Below are positions 48,423 through 58,080 of a stretch of 64,000 nt of DNA, piece by piece. Origin of the DNA: Leishmania donovani (Eukaryota > Euglenozoa > Kinetoplastea > Trypanosomatida > Trypanosomatidae); NCBI RefSeq assembly GCF_000227135.1, contig NC_018259.1, positions 781,660 to 845,659 on the forward strand, in the 5' to 3' direction. A program made the translations under genes and the position numbers. The notes under the pieces were generated by a model that was given only the letters and a program-made list of their open reading frames with translations, did no database searches and was not told the DNA's origin. Position 1 is the first letter of the stretch; the number at the start of each line of letters is the position of its first letter.

Positions 48423-51029
48423 TCACCGCCGTCTCTTCTTCTGCAAAGGCTGAATGCGGTCCCGCGTTCTGGCAATCGTTTTCTTCAGCTGCTCTGCCAA
48501 CGAGCGAGGAATGCTGCCGTCTGTGGTGTAGATGTCAAAGAGAATGCGGCCAAGGTCACCCGTCAAATACGGATCGATGAAAGGGAGCACGCGCTGCAGG
48601 ATGTAGTATTGTCGCTGCGCCTCTGCGTGCAGCACGCATGACGCACTCGCACCACCTGTGCGCTGCAGCGTCGCGACCAGCCGCTCCTCTACCTCCTCGA
48701 AAAAAGGCTTGTAGAAGTTGAGCATGTGCGGCACAAACGTCGGCCGCATGCGAATCGGTGCGCACACCATGCGCGTGCACGGCACCCAGCGGCTCGTCCT
48801 GTTGACATCCACGAAGCCGTTCGCTCGCATCTCTTCCTCGACTACCTGGAATAGAGTACTCTCCGCCTCCTGAAAGTACTTGAGAACGTCCTTGTATTGT
48901 TCATCGGTGCAGCTACGGTCGCCGACAAACACAGGCTGACCGACGTACCTGCTGAGGTGGCTGTCGGCGCGCTGCATGCTGCGCTGTCCGCTGCTACTGG
49001 TGCGTGCAGTGGTCAGCACCCGGCGATACGCTTCAGATGGCATGTGCAGGTTCACGACAATCAGGTTCACATCCTTGTATGAAAGCGTTGGAGAGCGCAC
49101 CATTGAGGTTGCCGTGGTCACGGAGGCCCCGAGATCGCCGTCGCCGCCCTCGTGAAGAGCGTGGCAGGGGAAGGGGGGGAGGTTGAGTGGCAGGCACTCC
49201 GCGTCCACAGAGCGGCAGCCGTGGCTCGATCCGTGTCGGCGTTGCGCGATGAGCGGGGAAGTTGCATCGCGATGCAGAGGCGTGCGGTCCCCCTCGTTTG
49301 ATTTTACGATTTTCACGTCGTCCGCAAGCCCGTTGCCGCCGGGGCCCCGCATCGATGAGCACCCTTTCCAGGATGCGTAGTGGCCGACGTCGCTGCTCGC
49401 TACACCACTGGTTCGGGAGCCTGTGGTGTCAGCGCTGCCAGAGCTGGACACTGCAGCGGACTTGCACCACTTCCACTCGCTCGCCTCTTCGGTTTTGCTG
49501 CTCTTTGGTGCTGTTGCCGAGGAGCTTGAGCTGGTGGCAGCGACGGACGCCGCTTTCTGTGCTTGCTGGTCGCAACTACTACGATTCTGCCGGTCTTCCA
49601 GCGACGGCGCGAGCTCGGCGGTGTCGGGCGCCCTTGTGATGTCACGACCATACCGCAGTCCCAGATCGCGAAGCTTCGCCGAGGTCGCGAGGAGCAGATA
49701 ATCGGCCTGGAAGAAACGATACACCTTGTGCTGGCGCCGCAAATCGAGCATGTCCGACATCTGCAGCCCATAGCGCACCACGCCCAGCTCAGAGAGGTTG
49801 TTGTCGATGAAGAAGACGGAGTCCCACTCGCTGGACATGGCAAGCGACCAGACGACGTCCATCTTGCGGTATACTTTGCCGTTCACGAACGCTGTGTTGC
49901 GCGACGGTGGGAAGAACGTGCTCATTGACGCGAGTGTGATGCCCCACACCTCCGGTCGAAGAATGAGCCATCGGCCCTGCTGTTCTGCCTTGTCGTCCAG
50001 CTGCCCATCGAAGGTGCGGTTGCACGTCGGCGACGCCCTCGGGTCGTCCAGAAACGCAGAGTCCTCTTCCTGTTCGCTGCGTTCCCGCACGGTGGCGAGG
50101 CGCACCACAACCGTGCCTGATGCAAAGTGTCGCAGGTCGTGGTCGCTCAAGTCATCTCTAGCCGCTCGGCCTCCACTGCATGCACCGGTTTGACTGGTCA
50201 CCGACGACGCTGACGCCGGCTGCGCCTTTGTCCGGCTGCCACCCCCGCAACGGAGAAAGTTCGCAAATAACGACTTCCCTTTCTGCGCGCCTCCGCGAGA
50301 AGTGGCTGGCGGCGAGGAGGAACGACCTGTGTAGCCGGCCGTCGCACGGCCATCGCCGGTGGAGCCAGTGGTGCGCTCCAGAAAGGGCCGCACGCACCAC
50401 AGTCGCCCGCCCGGCCTCTCTAAGACATCGTCGATGCTCCCTTGCGAGAGAAGCAAATGGCGCGCGGTGTCACCGGCGCTGCGGAAGAGTTCAACCAGTT
50501 CCGAATCCCGGAACACAGTGTTCTGACGAACCCCGCTGGCTCCGGATGCAACGAGGGTGTCGTCCACGTCCCATATGCACAGCACCTTTGGCCGGCGTGG
50601 CTCGACGCCCTTCAACGACTGGCAACGGCTCAGTCGCAGCCGCGAGCTGGTCGGCGTCGGCGACGTTTGCGACGGTGCAATTAAGAAAGGAGTGGCCTTC
50701 TCGTCCTCCGACCCGATATCCGCCTCAATCAAAGAAAGAGGTGACCGCTTCGACGCCATCGGTGCGTGTGTAGCGAAAGGGGTTTGGGCGCTCGTCGTAA
50801 GAATCGAAGTCTGCTTCCGCGGCGACGGCGGGCGAGTCGAATACGACAACCCACTCAGCGCATCACCCAGGTGAATGGTGCTCGTGTACGCCGATGGGAG
50901 GTACGGAGCGCCGTCGTTTTTCTTGAAGTCGCCGCTGTCAATAGGCTCCTTCAGCAGTCCTACGACGGAGCTAACATCGGCATAGTTACACGCCGCAACG
51001 AAATGGGGGTGCAACTGAACTGTACTCAT
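48423..51029 (-). CDS. HAD-like phosphatase-domain protein
   Basis: An 868-residue protein. VLCIWDVDDTLVASG near residue 150 is HAD motif I with the DxD nucleophile pair. RHLLLSQGSIDDVLE near 200 fits motif II (Ser), and DSVFFIDNNLSELGVV near 406 fits the acidic motif IV. Between them are long Ser/Gly-rich inserts (about 230-330 and 440-640), so the domain is spread out. The C-terminal 230 residues are ordered and helical (DEQYKDVLKYFQEAESTLF, then PHMLNFYKPFFEEVEERLV) and end in a basic QPLQKKRRR. A Trp before the motif I Asp is seen in eyes-absent phosphatases, but I cannot assign that family. Phosphatase activity is plausible; the substrate is unknown. The ATG at 51029 is the first in frame. 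Confidence 0.8.
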   Translation of the reverse strand: MSTVQLHPHFVAACNYADVSSVVGLLKEPIDSGDFKKNDGAPYLPSAYTSTIHLGDALSGLSYSTRPPSPRKQTSILTTSAQTPFATHAPMASKRSPLSLIEADIGSEDEKATPFLIAPSQTSPTPTSSRLRLSRCQSLKGVEPRRPKVLCIWDVDDTLVASGASGVRQNTVFRDSELVELFRSAGDTARHLLLSQGSIDDVLERPGGRLWCVRPFLERTTGSTGDGRATAGYTGRSSSPPATSRGGAQKGKSLFANFLRCGGGSRTKAQPASASSVTSQTGACSGGRAARDDLSDHDLRHFASGTVVVRLATVRERSEQEEDSAFLDDPRASPTCNRTFDGQLDDKAEQQGRWLILRPEVWGITLASMSTFFPPSRNTAFVNGKVYRKMDVVWSLAMSSEWDSVFFIDNNLSELGVVRYGLQMSDMLDLRRQHKVYRFFQADYLLLATSAKLRDLGLRYGRDITRAPDTAELAPSLEDRQNRSSCDQQAQKAASVAATSSSSSATAPKSSKTEEASEWKWCKSAAVSSSGSADTTGSRTSGVASSDVGHYASWKGCSSMRGPGGNGLADDVKIVKSNEGDRTPLHRDATSPLIAQRRHGSSHGCRSVDAECLPLNLPPFPCHALHEGGDGDLGASVTTATSMVRSPTLSYKDVNLIVVNLHMPSEAYRRVLTTARTSSSGQRSMQRADSHLSRYVGQPVFVGDRSCTDEQYKDVLKYFQEAESTLFQVVEEEMRANGFVDVNRTSRWVPCTRMVCAPIRMRPTFVPHMLNFYKPFFEEVEERLVATLQRTGGASASCVLHAEAQRQYYILQRVLPFIDPYLTGDLGRILFDIYTTDGSIPRSLAEQLKKTIARTRDRIQPLQKKRRR

Positions 51030-52189
51030 CTTCGATCCTCCCCTTGCTACACAAAGAGTTAAAGGTAAGAAAAAAAAAAAACAGCAACTCCTTATATGCG
51101 TCTACCCCCGTTTACGTGTGTGTGTGCGTGATTAAGAGGAGAGTGTGTGAGACAGAGATGGCATGACGTGCAAAAGTGTGGAGAAGCAGCTAAACAATCG
51201 AATGACGACAAAAGCGGTCACGATTTCCTCTTACCGCTGTGGTTTTCGTGGGCATTGAGGCCGAAGAAAACCCCCCAGTGCGTGGTATCTCAGGTTTCAC
51301 TAGCCACACTCCGTGCGGTGAAGCCAGGCAGCCTCCCTATCCCCTTCCGATGCACAGCCACCTCTGGTGGTGACAGGGTTGAGTGCCTACGGCGTGGGGG
51401 AAGGCCAGAGCGATGCATCGCGACTGATGTGGACGGCCAGGCTCTGCACGGCGCCGCGTCAGAGCGCTCTGCGACGGTGCGCCCGCTTGCACTAACCCAT
51501 ATGATTAGGCAGAGTGTCATCGCGGCTCCAACGCATCCCACGCCCGGCCCTAACTGCCCACTGGTGTGGGGAGCCCGAGTACCATCCCTGATGGTGGACA
51601 CACACCGTGCGGCGACCGGCATGATGGGGGAGCGGCCTGCGAGTCGGCCTGCGAGGCGGCCGTGGTGGGTAGAGTTTGAGGCAGAGGCCATGCTCAGATG
51701 GCTGAGTCGGCGCATTGCTGTAGCACGTGTGTCTCACGCTGCTTCGCACCAGGCGATGCGGTGCCTGTGACGGTCCAGGGGTAGACTGGAGAGTGACTCA
51801 TGTGGTACAGCAAAGTGGGCACGTTGAACATCATCGAAGAAAAAGCATCCACTTGCCTCTCCCCACCCCACCTCCTGCTGTGCCGCGTCGACTTGGTTTG
51901 CAGTGCGAGAGAGAGAAACACGAAAACGAAAGGGACGCATGCCAAAGTACACGCAAGCGGCAGTTGGGCTGGGCAGTGGTGATTCACGTGAATCTGCGTG
52001 GTTTCACGTGCAGATGTGTACGGTGTGCACCGACCAACGTGAAAAGATAGCAACAACGACACTGAAGAAAGAAGCACCAAGAGAAAAAGCGGTCATTGAC
52101 GAAGCAACAACAGCGCCGTCCGCTTCTGTGCAAGAAAGCTAAGAGGCGATGATCCGGTGTGGGTAGGAGGGGGAGCTGGTGATGCAGTG
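51030..52189. other. Spacer with inverted repeat copy D
   Basis: Presumed 3' UTR of the membrane protein gene and upstream region of the HAD gene. It contains the antisense-oriented dispersed repeat. An A-run lies at 51070-51081. No gene is supported. Confidence 0.6.
51273..51870 (+). mobile_element. Dispersed repeat copy D (SIDER-like), inverted
   Basis: Reverse complement of copies A, B and C, hence antisense to local transcription. It is the most complete copy: it has the terminal segment found in B and C (TTTCACTAGCCACACTCCGTG at 51296-51316) and the extra 70 bp otherwise seen only in copy A (51790-51870, including GGCACGTTGAACATCATCG). An open frame of about 165 codons runs through it on the plus strand but has no recognisable domain. 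Confidence 0.65.
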
Positions 52190-54253
52190 CTATGCCAGGA
52201 CGTAGTGATCGACAGCCCGCTGCGTAATGCGCACTCCGCGAAAGAACTCGACCAACAACATCGTTAACCAGGCTACGATGGATAGGCACATCAACCCGAA
52301 GATTGCGATGCTTGGTATCATCCACTTGCTGAAGGAGGGTTTGAAGATGACGCACTCTCGGCTTGCCGCACCCACGTTAACGTACACGAGAAAGGCGATT
52401 TGCATGAGCATCACGGGGATACCGATGGCACCCATGCCTCGCGAGAAGGGCAAGTTGACGCACACAACCACGATTACAATGATAGAGAGGCCGAGGACGG
52501 ACATGTAGATGGCGGGGAAGATAATCGCGGTTCCCGCGCAGGAGTGCAGGTTGAGTATAAGCACGACAAGGGTCACCGTCTGGGCAACGAAAAAGTATAT
52601 GGTGAAGAAGACAAACACCTTCGTGACGATGTCAGATGGATGGACGCGGCGGGCAAGCACGCGCGTGTGGTCTTTGGCGCTGATGCTTTGGCTCGATAGA
52701 ACCGCAAACCCGCAGCCGTTGCACGAGTGCGTGAAGAAGGCAATGCGGTGGTAGGCGAAGATTGACATGGTTATCAACGTCAGCGAGCAGCCCAAGAGTA
52801 GCCAGTAACACGCGCCATGAAGGTAGCGATGGTTTCGGCGAATATCGCTGATGAAGAGGAATGTCTGCAGAATCATTTGCGGCAGAGCGTAAAAGCAGCC
52901 GTTGGTAATGTGCTGGACAAGAGTGCCGTTGCGCAGATCGTACCGGATAATGAAAAAACTCTTCGCGTTGGCCGAAATCTCGTACCGCAGCAACACGTAG
53001 CTAAGCATGATCTCGTACACAGGGATGATGGGTACAATCCGAAAGAGGTTGTCCGGGTAGCGCCACACTTGATTCTCATAGCGCTTGATCTTGCCTTCCT
53101 CCGCCCGCATGGTGGCGACAAGACTCACCACGTAGCCGCCAACGTATGTGATGATGATCCAGTAGCCGTTGTTGCGGTGCTCGGGCTGCTGGAACCAAAA
53201 CACCACCGACCACAGTACCATGGCGGTGAACGTCAACGTCACCAGCACGCCAATCCAGCTAATCGCGATGCTGATGTAGTGCAGCACGTCGAAGACAAAG
53301 AATATGCAGAAGCTGGGTTTCTCCAAATTTTCGAGCAGATACGGGTAGTCGATGAGCAGCTCCACGTAGTCGAAACCGGAGTAGCGCAGGAGCACCATCT
53401 GCTGAAAGGTGATGCGGCTTGTGCGGATGCTGCACAGAGACCGGACGTAGTTGAGCAGATCGCCAGACACGACGTCGCCGTCGTAGGGATCGCCGGCAAG
53501 CACCTCGTCAAGCTTTGCCTGCACCACAGACTGCACACGAGGATCGTCAATGTCGACGCGGCCAGAGTCAAGGAAAACTTTCAGCAGTGCCGGGCTCCCA
53601 CTCACTAATTCGAAGATCTCGCCGTCTACGAGCTCGTTGCTGGCCTTCAGGGTTGCGAGGATAATGTTCATGAACACGTCAGAGCCGGTCTGCATAAACA
53701 GCAGCAACGTGTCTTTCAGGTTTAGGTTCACCTGATCGGGATCGCTATCCTCTTGCACATCATTGCCTTCCACGGAGCTTGCCGATTCAGTGGACGGGGC
53801 CACCTCAATGGGGCTGCGGTGCTCAGACCTGTCAAACTCCCAGCCACCGCTGCTGCTGCTGCTGATCCTATCTGGGATGTTACTACCAGCAGCTACGCCG
53901 CTGCTGCGATTAGGGCCGGTGAGTGTCAGCTGAGCGTTGAAGGACGCGTCGCCGCCAGGCTCGTGCGGCGAGCCATTTCTGGGCTCTAAAAACAGACCAG
54001 TCGCAGCGTTGACACCCTTGTATAACATTGAAGATAGCCACCCAGCGCCACGTCTACTACCCTGATGACGATTCGTGTCCTTGTTGTCAGCCTCTTCGCC
54101 ACCGGCGTACGGCTGGCGAGAGGCGCCGGCTGACACCACGCCGCGCGTGGAGCTCTCAGTGGAGTCTGCGCCATCGCCGTGTGTGGACCCGACATCCATC
54201 GCCGCCTCATGTGAGGCCCCGTCGTCAGATGAGTCCACAAATCGGACGCGCAT
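52190..54253 (-). CDS. Multi-pass membrane protein, XK-like motif
   Basis: A 687-residue protein. Residues 1-170 are polar and low-complexity. Residues about 170-320 are soluble and helical (KDTLLLFMQTGSDVFMNII, then MVLLRYSGFDYVELLIDYPY). About ten hydrophobic segments follow, for example SWIGVLVTLTFTAMVLWSVV, YWIIITYVGGYVVSLVAT, VFVFFTIYFFVAQTVTLVVL and WMIPSIAIFGLMCLSIVAW. FYALPQMILQTFLF near residue 458 resembles the 'E.xPQLxLQxY' motif of XK-related lipid scramblases, but this is one short motif and the family call is tentative. A C-x(2)-C pair (HSCNGCGF) lies in one loop. A good splice acceptor at 54300 supports the ATG at 54253; the longer open frame above it is 5' spacer. Confidence 0.82.
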   Translation of the reverse strand: MRVRFVDSSDDGASHEAAMDVGSTHGDGADSTESSTRGVVSAGASRQPYAGGEEADNKDTNRHQGSRRGAGWLSSMLYKGVNAATGLFLEPRNGSPHEPGGDASFNAQLTLTGPNRSSGVAAGSNIPDRISSSSSGGWEFDRSEHRSPIEVAPSTESASSVEGNDVQEDSDPDQVNLNLKDTLLLFMQTGSDVFMNIILATLKASNELVDGEIFELVSGSPALLKVFLDSGRVDIDDPRVQSVVQAKLDEVLAGDPYDGDVVSGDLLNYVRSLCSIRTSRITFQQMVLLRYSGFDYVELLIDYPYLLENLEKPSFCIFFVFDVLHYISIAISWIGVLVTLTFTAMVLWSVVFWFQQPEHRNNGYWIIITYVGGYVVSLVATMRAEEGKIKRYENQVWRYPDNLFRIVPIIPVYEIMLSYVLLRYEISANAKSFFIIRYDLRNGTLVQHITNGCFYALPQMILQTFLFISDIRRNHRYLHGACYWLLLGCSLTLITMSIFAYHRIAFFTHSCNGCGFAVLSSQSISAKDHTRVLARRVHPSDIVTKVFVFFTIYFFVAQTVTLVVLILNLHSCAGTAIIFPAIYMSVLGLSIIVIVVVCVNLPFSRGMGAIGIPVMLMQIAFLVYVNVGAASRECVIFKPSFSKWMIPSIAIFGLMCLSIVAWLTMLLVEFFRGVRITQRAVDHYVLA

Positions 54254-54299
54254 TTCAATGCGCTTGAGCGTATATGATATCCCCGGTGGTTCACGTGTG

Positions 54300-54326
54300 C
54301 TGTGAGGAAGGGAACAACAGAGACAG
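54300..54326 (-). promoter_or_regulatory. Putative spliced-leader acceptor of the multi-pass membrane protein gene
   Basis: The minus strand reads CTGTCTCTGTTGTTCCCTTC then CTCACAG, with the AG at 54300-54301, 46 nt before the ATG. It argues against starts further upstream. Confidence 0.65.
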
Positions 54327-55550
54327 GTGGACAATGCCTGTCTGCACACTTGTGGCTGTGTCTGCGCGGTGAAGCAACACAGTTTGCGGAGAAGGACGAG
54401 CTTTTGCGTACGTGCACGCTGCCGTAGCAGTAGCTGCTCGTGTTGAGAAGTTATGGGAAAGGAAGGAGCAGCAGCAGAGTGCAGTAGCGCGAGCAAGAGT
54501 GTGTGGAGAGAGAAGAGAACCGAGTTGTGCCGATCGTGTCGGCGGTGTGCAGATGGTGGTGGTGGTGGTGGTGGTGGTGATCGCGCTTTGACAGCGAGGC
54601 AGTCGTTGTGGTAGTGTTTCACCCGTGTAGAGAAAAGGAGGCCATGAAAAGAAAGACGCAAAGCCCGAGTGCCCAAATCTTGGAGAGGCGCAATACCGGT
54701 TCGGCCCGTCCCCGGAATGCGCCGTCTCAACGCAACGCGTGTTTGCAAAAACTCGGTCGTTCGCGAATGAAGCCGAGACAGAGAGCTGTGCGAGGGCACT
54801 TAGAAGGGAGACAAAGAGGCGATGAAAATAACGAGGCAGAAGCCTCAACGGCAGTGAATCCAACAGGAGACGTAGAGAGACGGGGACGTCAGCACTGAGA
54901 ACAAGACGTCCGCTCTTGGAAAGAGTTTGAAAGGTTCTACCATTCGTCTTTTAGGCAGCCCCAGACATCCCGCGACTGTGGCTGGTAGCGCTGTGGCCCG
55001 GCGGGAGTACTGCGCAGGCAATGTAGAGGTGATTACTTGTTGCTTTTCGGCGCGCATGCCGTTGCGGGGGTTGGGGTTCGGTGGCTGTGCGTGCTCTTTT
55101 CGCGGCTGCAGAACCTCCGTTTACGCACCTCGCAAGTGGCGTCTCTCTCGTCTTCCCCTCCGTCACATGATGACGGCAGCTTTACGTTTGTTTGGTTCCT
55201 TCTCGCTGCTAAGGCAACACAACATGCTCTCAAGTAGGAGAAAAGGGGACGCGGGAGGCACGCGTTGAGGCTGCCAACGGACATTCACATCCACACCCCT
55301 CCCCACCCGCACCTCTTCTCCTTCGACCTCACGCGCACACATGCACACGTACTCGCACGAGCAGGCGAGCCTTCACGCCTTCCATACACATCCCGAAAAA
55401 AAAAAAAACAAGTCGGTGAAAGCGACCCTATAGACTGAAGCGCATGGCATGGGGAGGGGAAGGACGTGTCTTTGCCTCTCTCCACCCTCATTAACTCCCG
55501 CAGCTCCTCCACACCTGTACAGTCGCCGCCTCCCAGCACTCTTTTTGACG
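54327..55550. other. Spacer between the CstF-64-like and membrane protein genes
   Basis: No supported gene. It holds a (GGT)9 run at 54553-54579 and an A-run at about 55396-55408. Confidence 0.6.
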
Positions 55551-56765
55551 TCATAAATCTTGAGACATCTCCAAGAGGCGCTTCTGGAGCACCTCCAACT
55601 GCTTCCGCTGCGCTGGATCCGGCACCTGCGCGAAGTCGCGCGCCGACATAGTCAGCACCCGCTCCACATCTTCCTCACTCATGCTTTGGATGAGCTCCAG
55701 TACTTCATCGCGCTCCGCCTCCGTCATCGGGGTCGATGGTGGCACAAGGGACGTCTGGGACCCGGAGGGGGCAGCCGCCGACGAAGAAGCGCTCTCGGTG
55801 GCGGTATCGCGCTTGCGGGCACCACGCGCCTCGCCACTTTTGGCCGCCGACTTCGCCTCCTTCTTGGCCGGCGTTGGCGACTCTGCCGGGGGTTGCTGGG
55901 GCGTCTGCTGAGGTGTTGGCAAGGGGGGTTGATGCGACGGCGTCGGCTGCTGGGGTGACAGTGGCTGCGCTAGCTCCGCCTCTGCCTCCGCAGCCCTTCG
56001 CGACTGGTACGCAGCACGAGGCAGCGAGCCTAGTGGGATTCGCCCGGCGTGTTGCAGCGTCATGATCACCGCCGACTTCAGCGCCGGGTTGTTGTGTAGC
56101 AAACGCTTTGCCTCGTTTGGACGCTCCAACGCCAGCACGCGCAGCTGCTCCACAGCCGAATACGCCTCCTCCGTGGCCATGCCGCGCAACGCGTCAAGTA
56201 CGAGGGAGCCGTCGCGGCCGAGAATCGGATCCGTGTAGAAGCGCGGGAACTGCATCGTCTCTCGTCCGGCCTTGTCTGTGGTTAGCTGCTGTGACTGCTC
56301 CTGTTTCTGTTGCGGTTGTGAAGAGAATGGAACACGCGCCATCGGAGCACGCATGCCACCGCCACGGCCCATTCCAGAACCATAAGGCGGACGCGATGAG
56401 TTCGGAGACGGATACGGCTCTCGCGGTCGCTTGCGGAATGTGGAATGGTCAGCGGGTCCACTGCCGCCGCCGCCAGGGCCTGCACGCAAAGGTCCGTGAA
56501 GTGTGGTGCTGCGCGCCGCCGTCACCCGCATCGCACGCTCGCCAAAGGTGGTGCCATCAAGGCGGCGAATAGCCTCCTCCGCTGTCTTTTCATCCATGTA
56601 TCCGGCGATGCCATAGCGGAAGTCCTTCCCTGGCGCCGGGCCGAAGATGGTGAAGCTCACGACATGGCCGACGGACTCGAAATGTTGACGCAGCTTCTCC
56701 TTCTCGATGACGAGAGACACACCGGTGAAGAAGACGCTGGACGCCACAGAGTTGCGGTCTTCCAT
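55551..56765 (-). CDS. CSTF2: CstF-64-like RNA 3'-end processing factor
   Basis: A 404-residue protein with the three CstF-64/Rna15 modules in order. An RRM occupies residues about 9-82 (RNP2 VFFTGV, a degenerate RNP1 around FRYGIAGYMD). The hinge that binds CstF-77 is at about 188-243 (VLDALRGMATEEAYSAVEQL, then RPNEAKRLLHNNPALKSAV, a close match to the 'NpqLayAll' hinge). A C-terminal three-helix domain spans about 345-404 (VLELIQSMSEEDVERVL, then DPAQRKQLEVLQKRLL). The linker regions are Gly/Arg/Pro- and Pro/Gln-rich. In eukaryotes the RRM binds G/U-rich downstream elements in polyadenylation; in trypanosomatids poly(A) site choice is coupled to trans-splicing of the next gene. The ATG at 56765 (MEDRNSVASS) places the RRM near the N-terminus; the frame above is spacer. 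Confidence 0.87.
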   Translation of the reverse strand: MEDRNSVASSVFFTGVSLVIEKEKLRQHFESVGHVVSFTIFGPAPGKDFRYGIAGYMDEKTAEEAIRRLDGTTFGERAMRVTAARSTTLHGPLRAGPGGGGSGPADHSTFRKRPREPYPSPNSSRPPYGSGMGRGGGMRAPMARVPFSSQPQQKQEQSQQLTTDKAGRETMQFPRFYTDPILGRDGSLVLDALRGMATEEAYSAVEQLRVLALERPNEAKRLLHNNPALKSAVIMTLQHAGRIPLGSLPRAAYQSRRAAEAEAELAQPLSPQQPTPSHQPPLPTPQQTPQQPPAESPTPAKKEAKSAAKSGEARGARKRDTATESASSSAAAPSGSQTSLVPPSTPMTEAERDEVLELIQSMSEEDVERVLTMSARDFAQVPDPAQRKQLEVLQKRLLEMSQDL

Positions 56766-57262
56766 ACTTCTGCGCTCACGTCGAACCTTTTGGCATGAGC
56801 GCCGGTCACTGTGTACCTCTGCACGTGTCACACGGCACCTCTTTCGGCCTCTGTGTGTGCGCCTTTTTTTTTCTTCCGGCACACTCCTGTGCCGCCCGCT
56901 GTGCAGTGTTGGCAACGCGTGCAGAAAACCGTGTGCACCTGCTGAAGGACGTGCGTGTACGTGTTTAGGATGCACGGGAAAAGATGGGAGGGGGGAAGCA
57001 GAGATGAAGGAAGAGGAACAGGTGGTACGACGCCAAGGTGAGAAACGAAAAAAAGGCATCGAGCGAAAGGGGAGGCAAGGAAGCGCAGAGAAGACGCGGC
57101 AAACTACAGCGCTGCATGCAGCGGAGAACGCGGCCCAGACACACCCGTGAAGGAGGAGAAGGGAATCACAAGTCGGTCACATGTTGAGACCACACACACG
57201 CATACGAGCAAAAAGGATGATGTGCCTCCTTCCCGCATGTGCAGCTGAATAGCGTGAGCTTG

Positions 57263-57310
<48 letters not shown>

Positions 57311-57678
57311 CGGCGACAAGGAGGAAACGAGCGGGTGTCGCAATGCTCACACAAACACGGGGGCAAGACGAGTCCCTGAAGTAGTATCGTTGTTGCTGTC
57401 ACTGTATGTGTGTTCAAACGTGTATCCCAGCGCCCACGTGTGCCTGTACGTGTGCGTGTCTGTTCCTCGGCGATGCGGCATTCAACTTGATGGGCACCCC
57501 TTTTCGAGTGTGCTCTGTTCACGTGTGCAGCCTGGAAGGCCTCTGAAAACACACACACACACACACGTGGCGCAGCAACCACGAAACGCGCACTCACACG
57601 CACAGCCATCGATCAAGACCCTCACACAGCAGCACAGGCAGCTGCGCATTCGCCTAGGTCGCGGAGCGGGCAGGCAAA
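56766..57678. other. Spacer between the small membrane protein and CstF-64-like genes
   Basis: No supported gene. A T-run lies at about 56867-56875 and the longest dinucleotide run of the window, about (TG)20, at 57265-57306. Confidence 0.6.
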
Positions 57679-58080
57679 CTAAAAAAACTCATCCTCACCG
57701 TCTTCGTGTGCGTCTTCAAAGTAGTTCAGCTCCTTCTGCAGCTGCATTGCGTGGTAGGTAGTGTAAAATGCACCAATCCCGTAATGCACGGAGCGCGGAA
57801 AGAGTCGGCTCGTGAAGAGAATCTTCATTGGCGCGCCCAAGGTGAAGAGCAGCGACGCTGTGAGACCCGCCTGCGCGCCTAGCAGCGGCATGTGCAGCGA
57901 GGTGCTAAACCCGGTGGAGCAGCCGAGGAGTACAAGCAGTGTGACGTTGGTGTAGACGTTCGATATTCGCAGCACGCCATTTGGCACGCTGTTGAAGAGG
58001 CATGAGACCGCACACACACCGGCAAGGGGAGTGTTGATCGCGTAGGGGTCAAACCACTCCCGGCTAGAGCTGTTGCCCAT
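57679..58080 (-). CDS. Small membrane protein with N-myristoylation signal, unknown
   Basis: A 133-residue product starting MGNSSSREWFDPYAINTPLA. Gly2 with Ser at position 6 fits the N-myristoyltransferase consensus, so the mature N-terminus is probably lipid-modified and cytosolic. Three or four moderately hydrophobic segments follow (VTLLVLLGCSTGFST, AQAGLTASLLFTLGA and others), then FPRSVHYGIGAFYTTYHAMQ and an acidic tail (EDAHEDGEDEFF). The size and Gly-rich helices are faintly like TMEM14-type proteins, but not enough for a call. The frame above the ATG at 58080 adds only a few codons and would bury the myristoylation site. Confidence 0.75.
   Translation of the reverse strand: MGNSSSREWFDPYAINTPLAGVCAVSCLFNSVPNGVLRISNVYTNVTLLVLLGCSTGFSTSLHMPLLGAQAGLTASLLFTLGAPMKILFTSRLFPRSVHYGIGAFYTTYHAMQLQKELNYFEDAHEDGEDEFF

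Noticed and set aside
51147..51770. 207-codon frame over repeat copy D as a protein-coding gene
   Set aside because: It coincides with a dispersed non-coding-type repeat and has no domain; noted as a finding but not called as a CDS.
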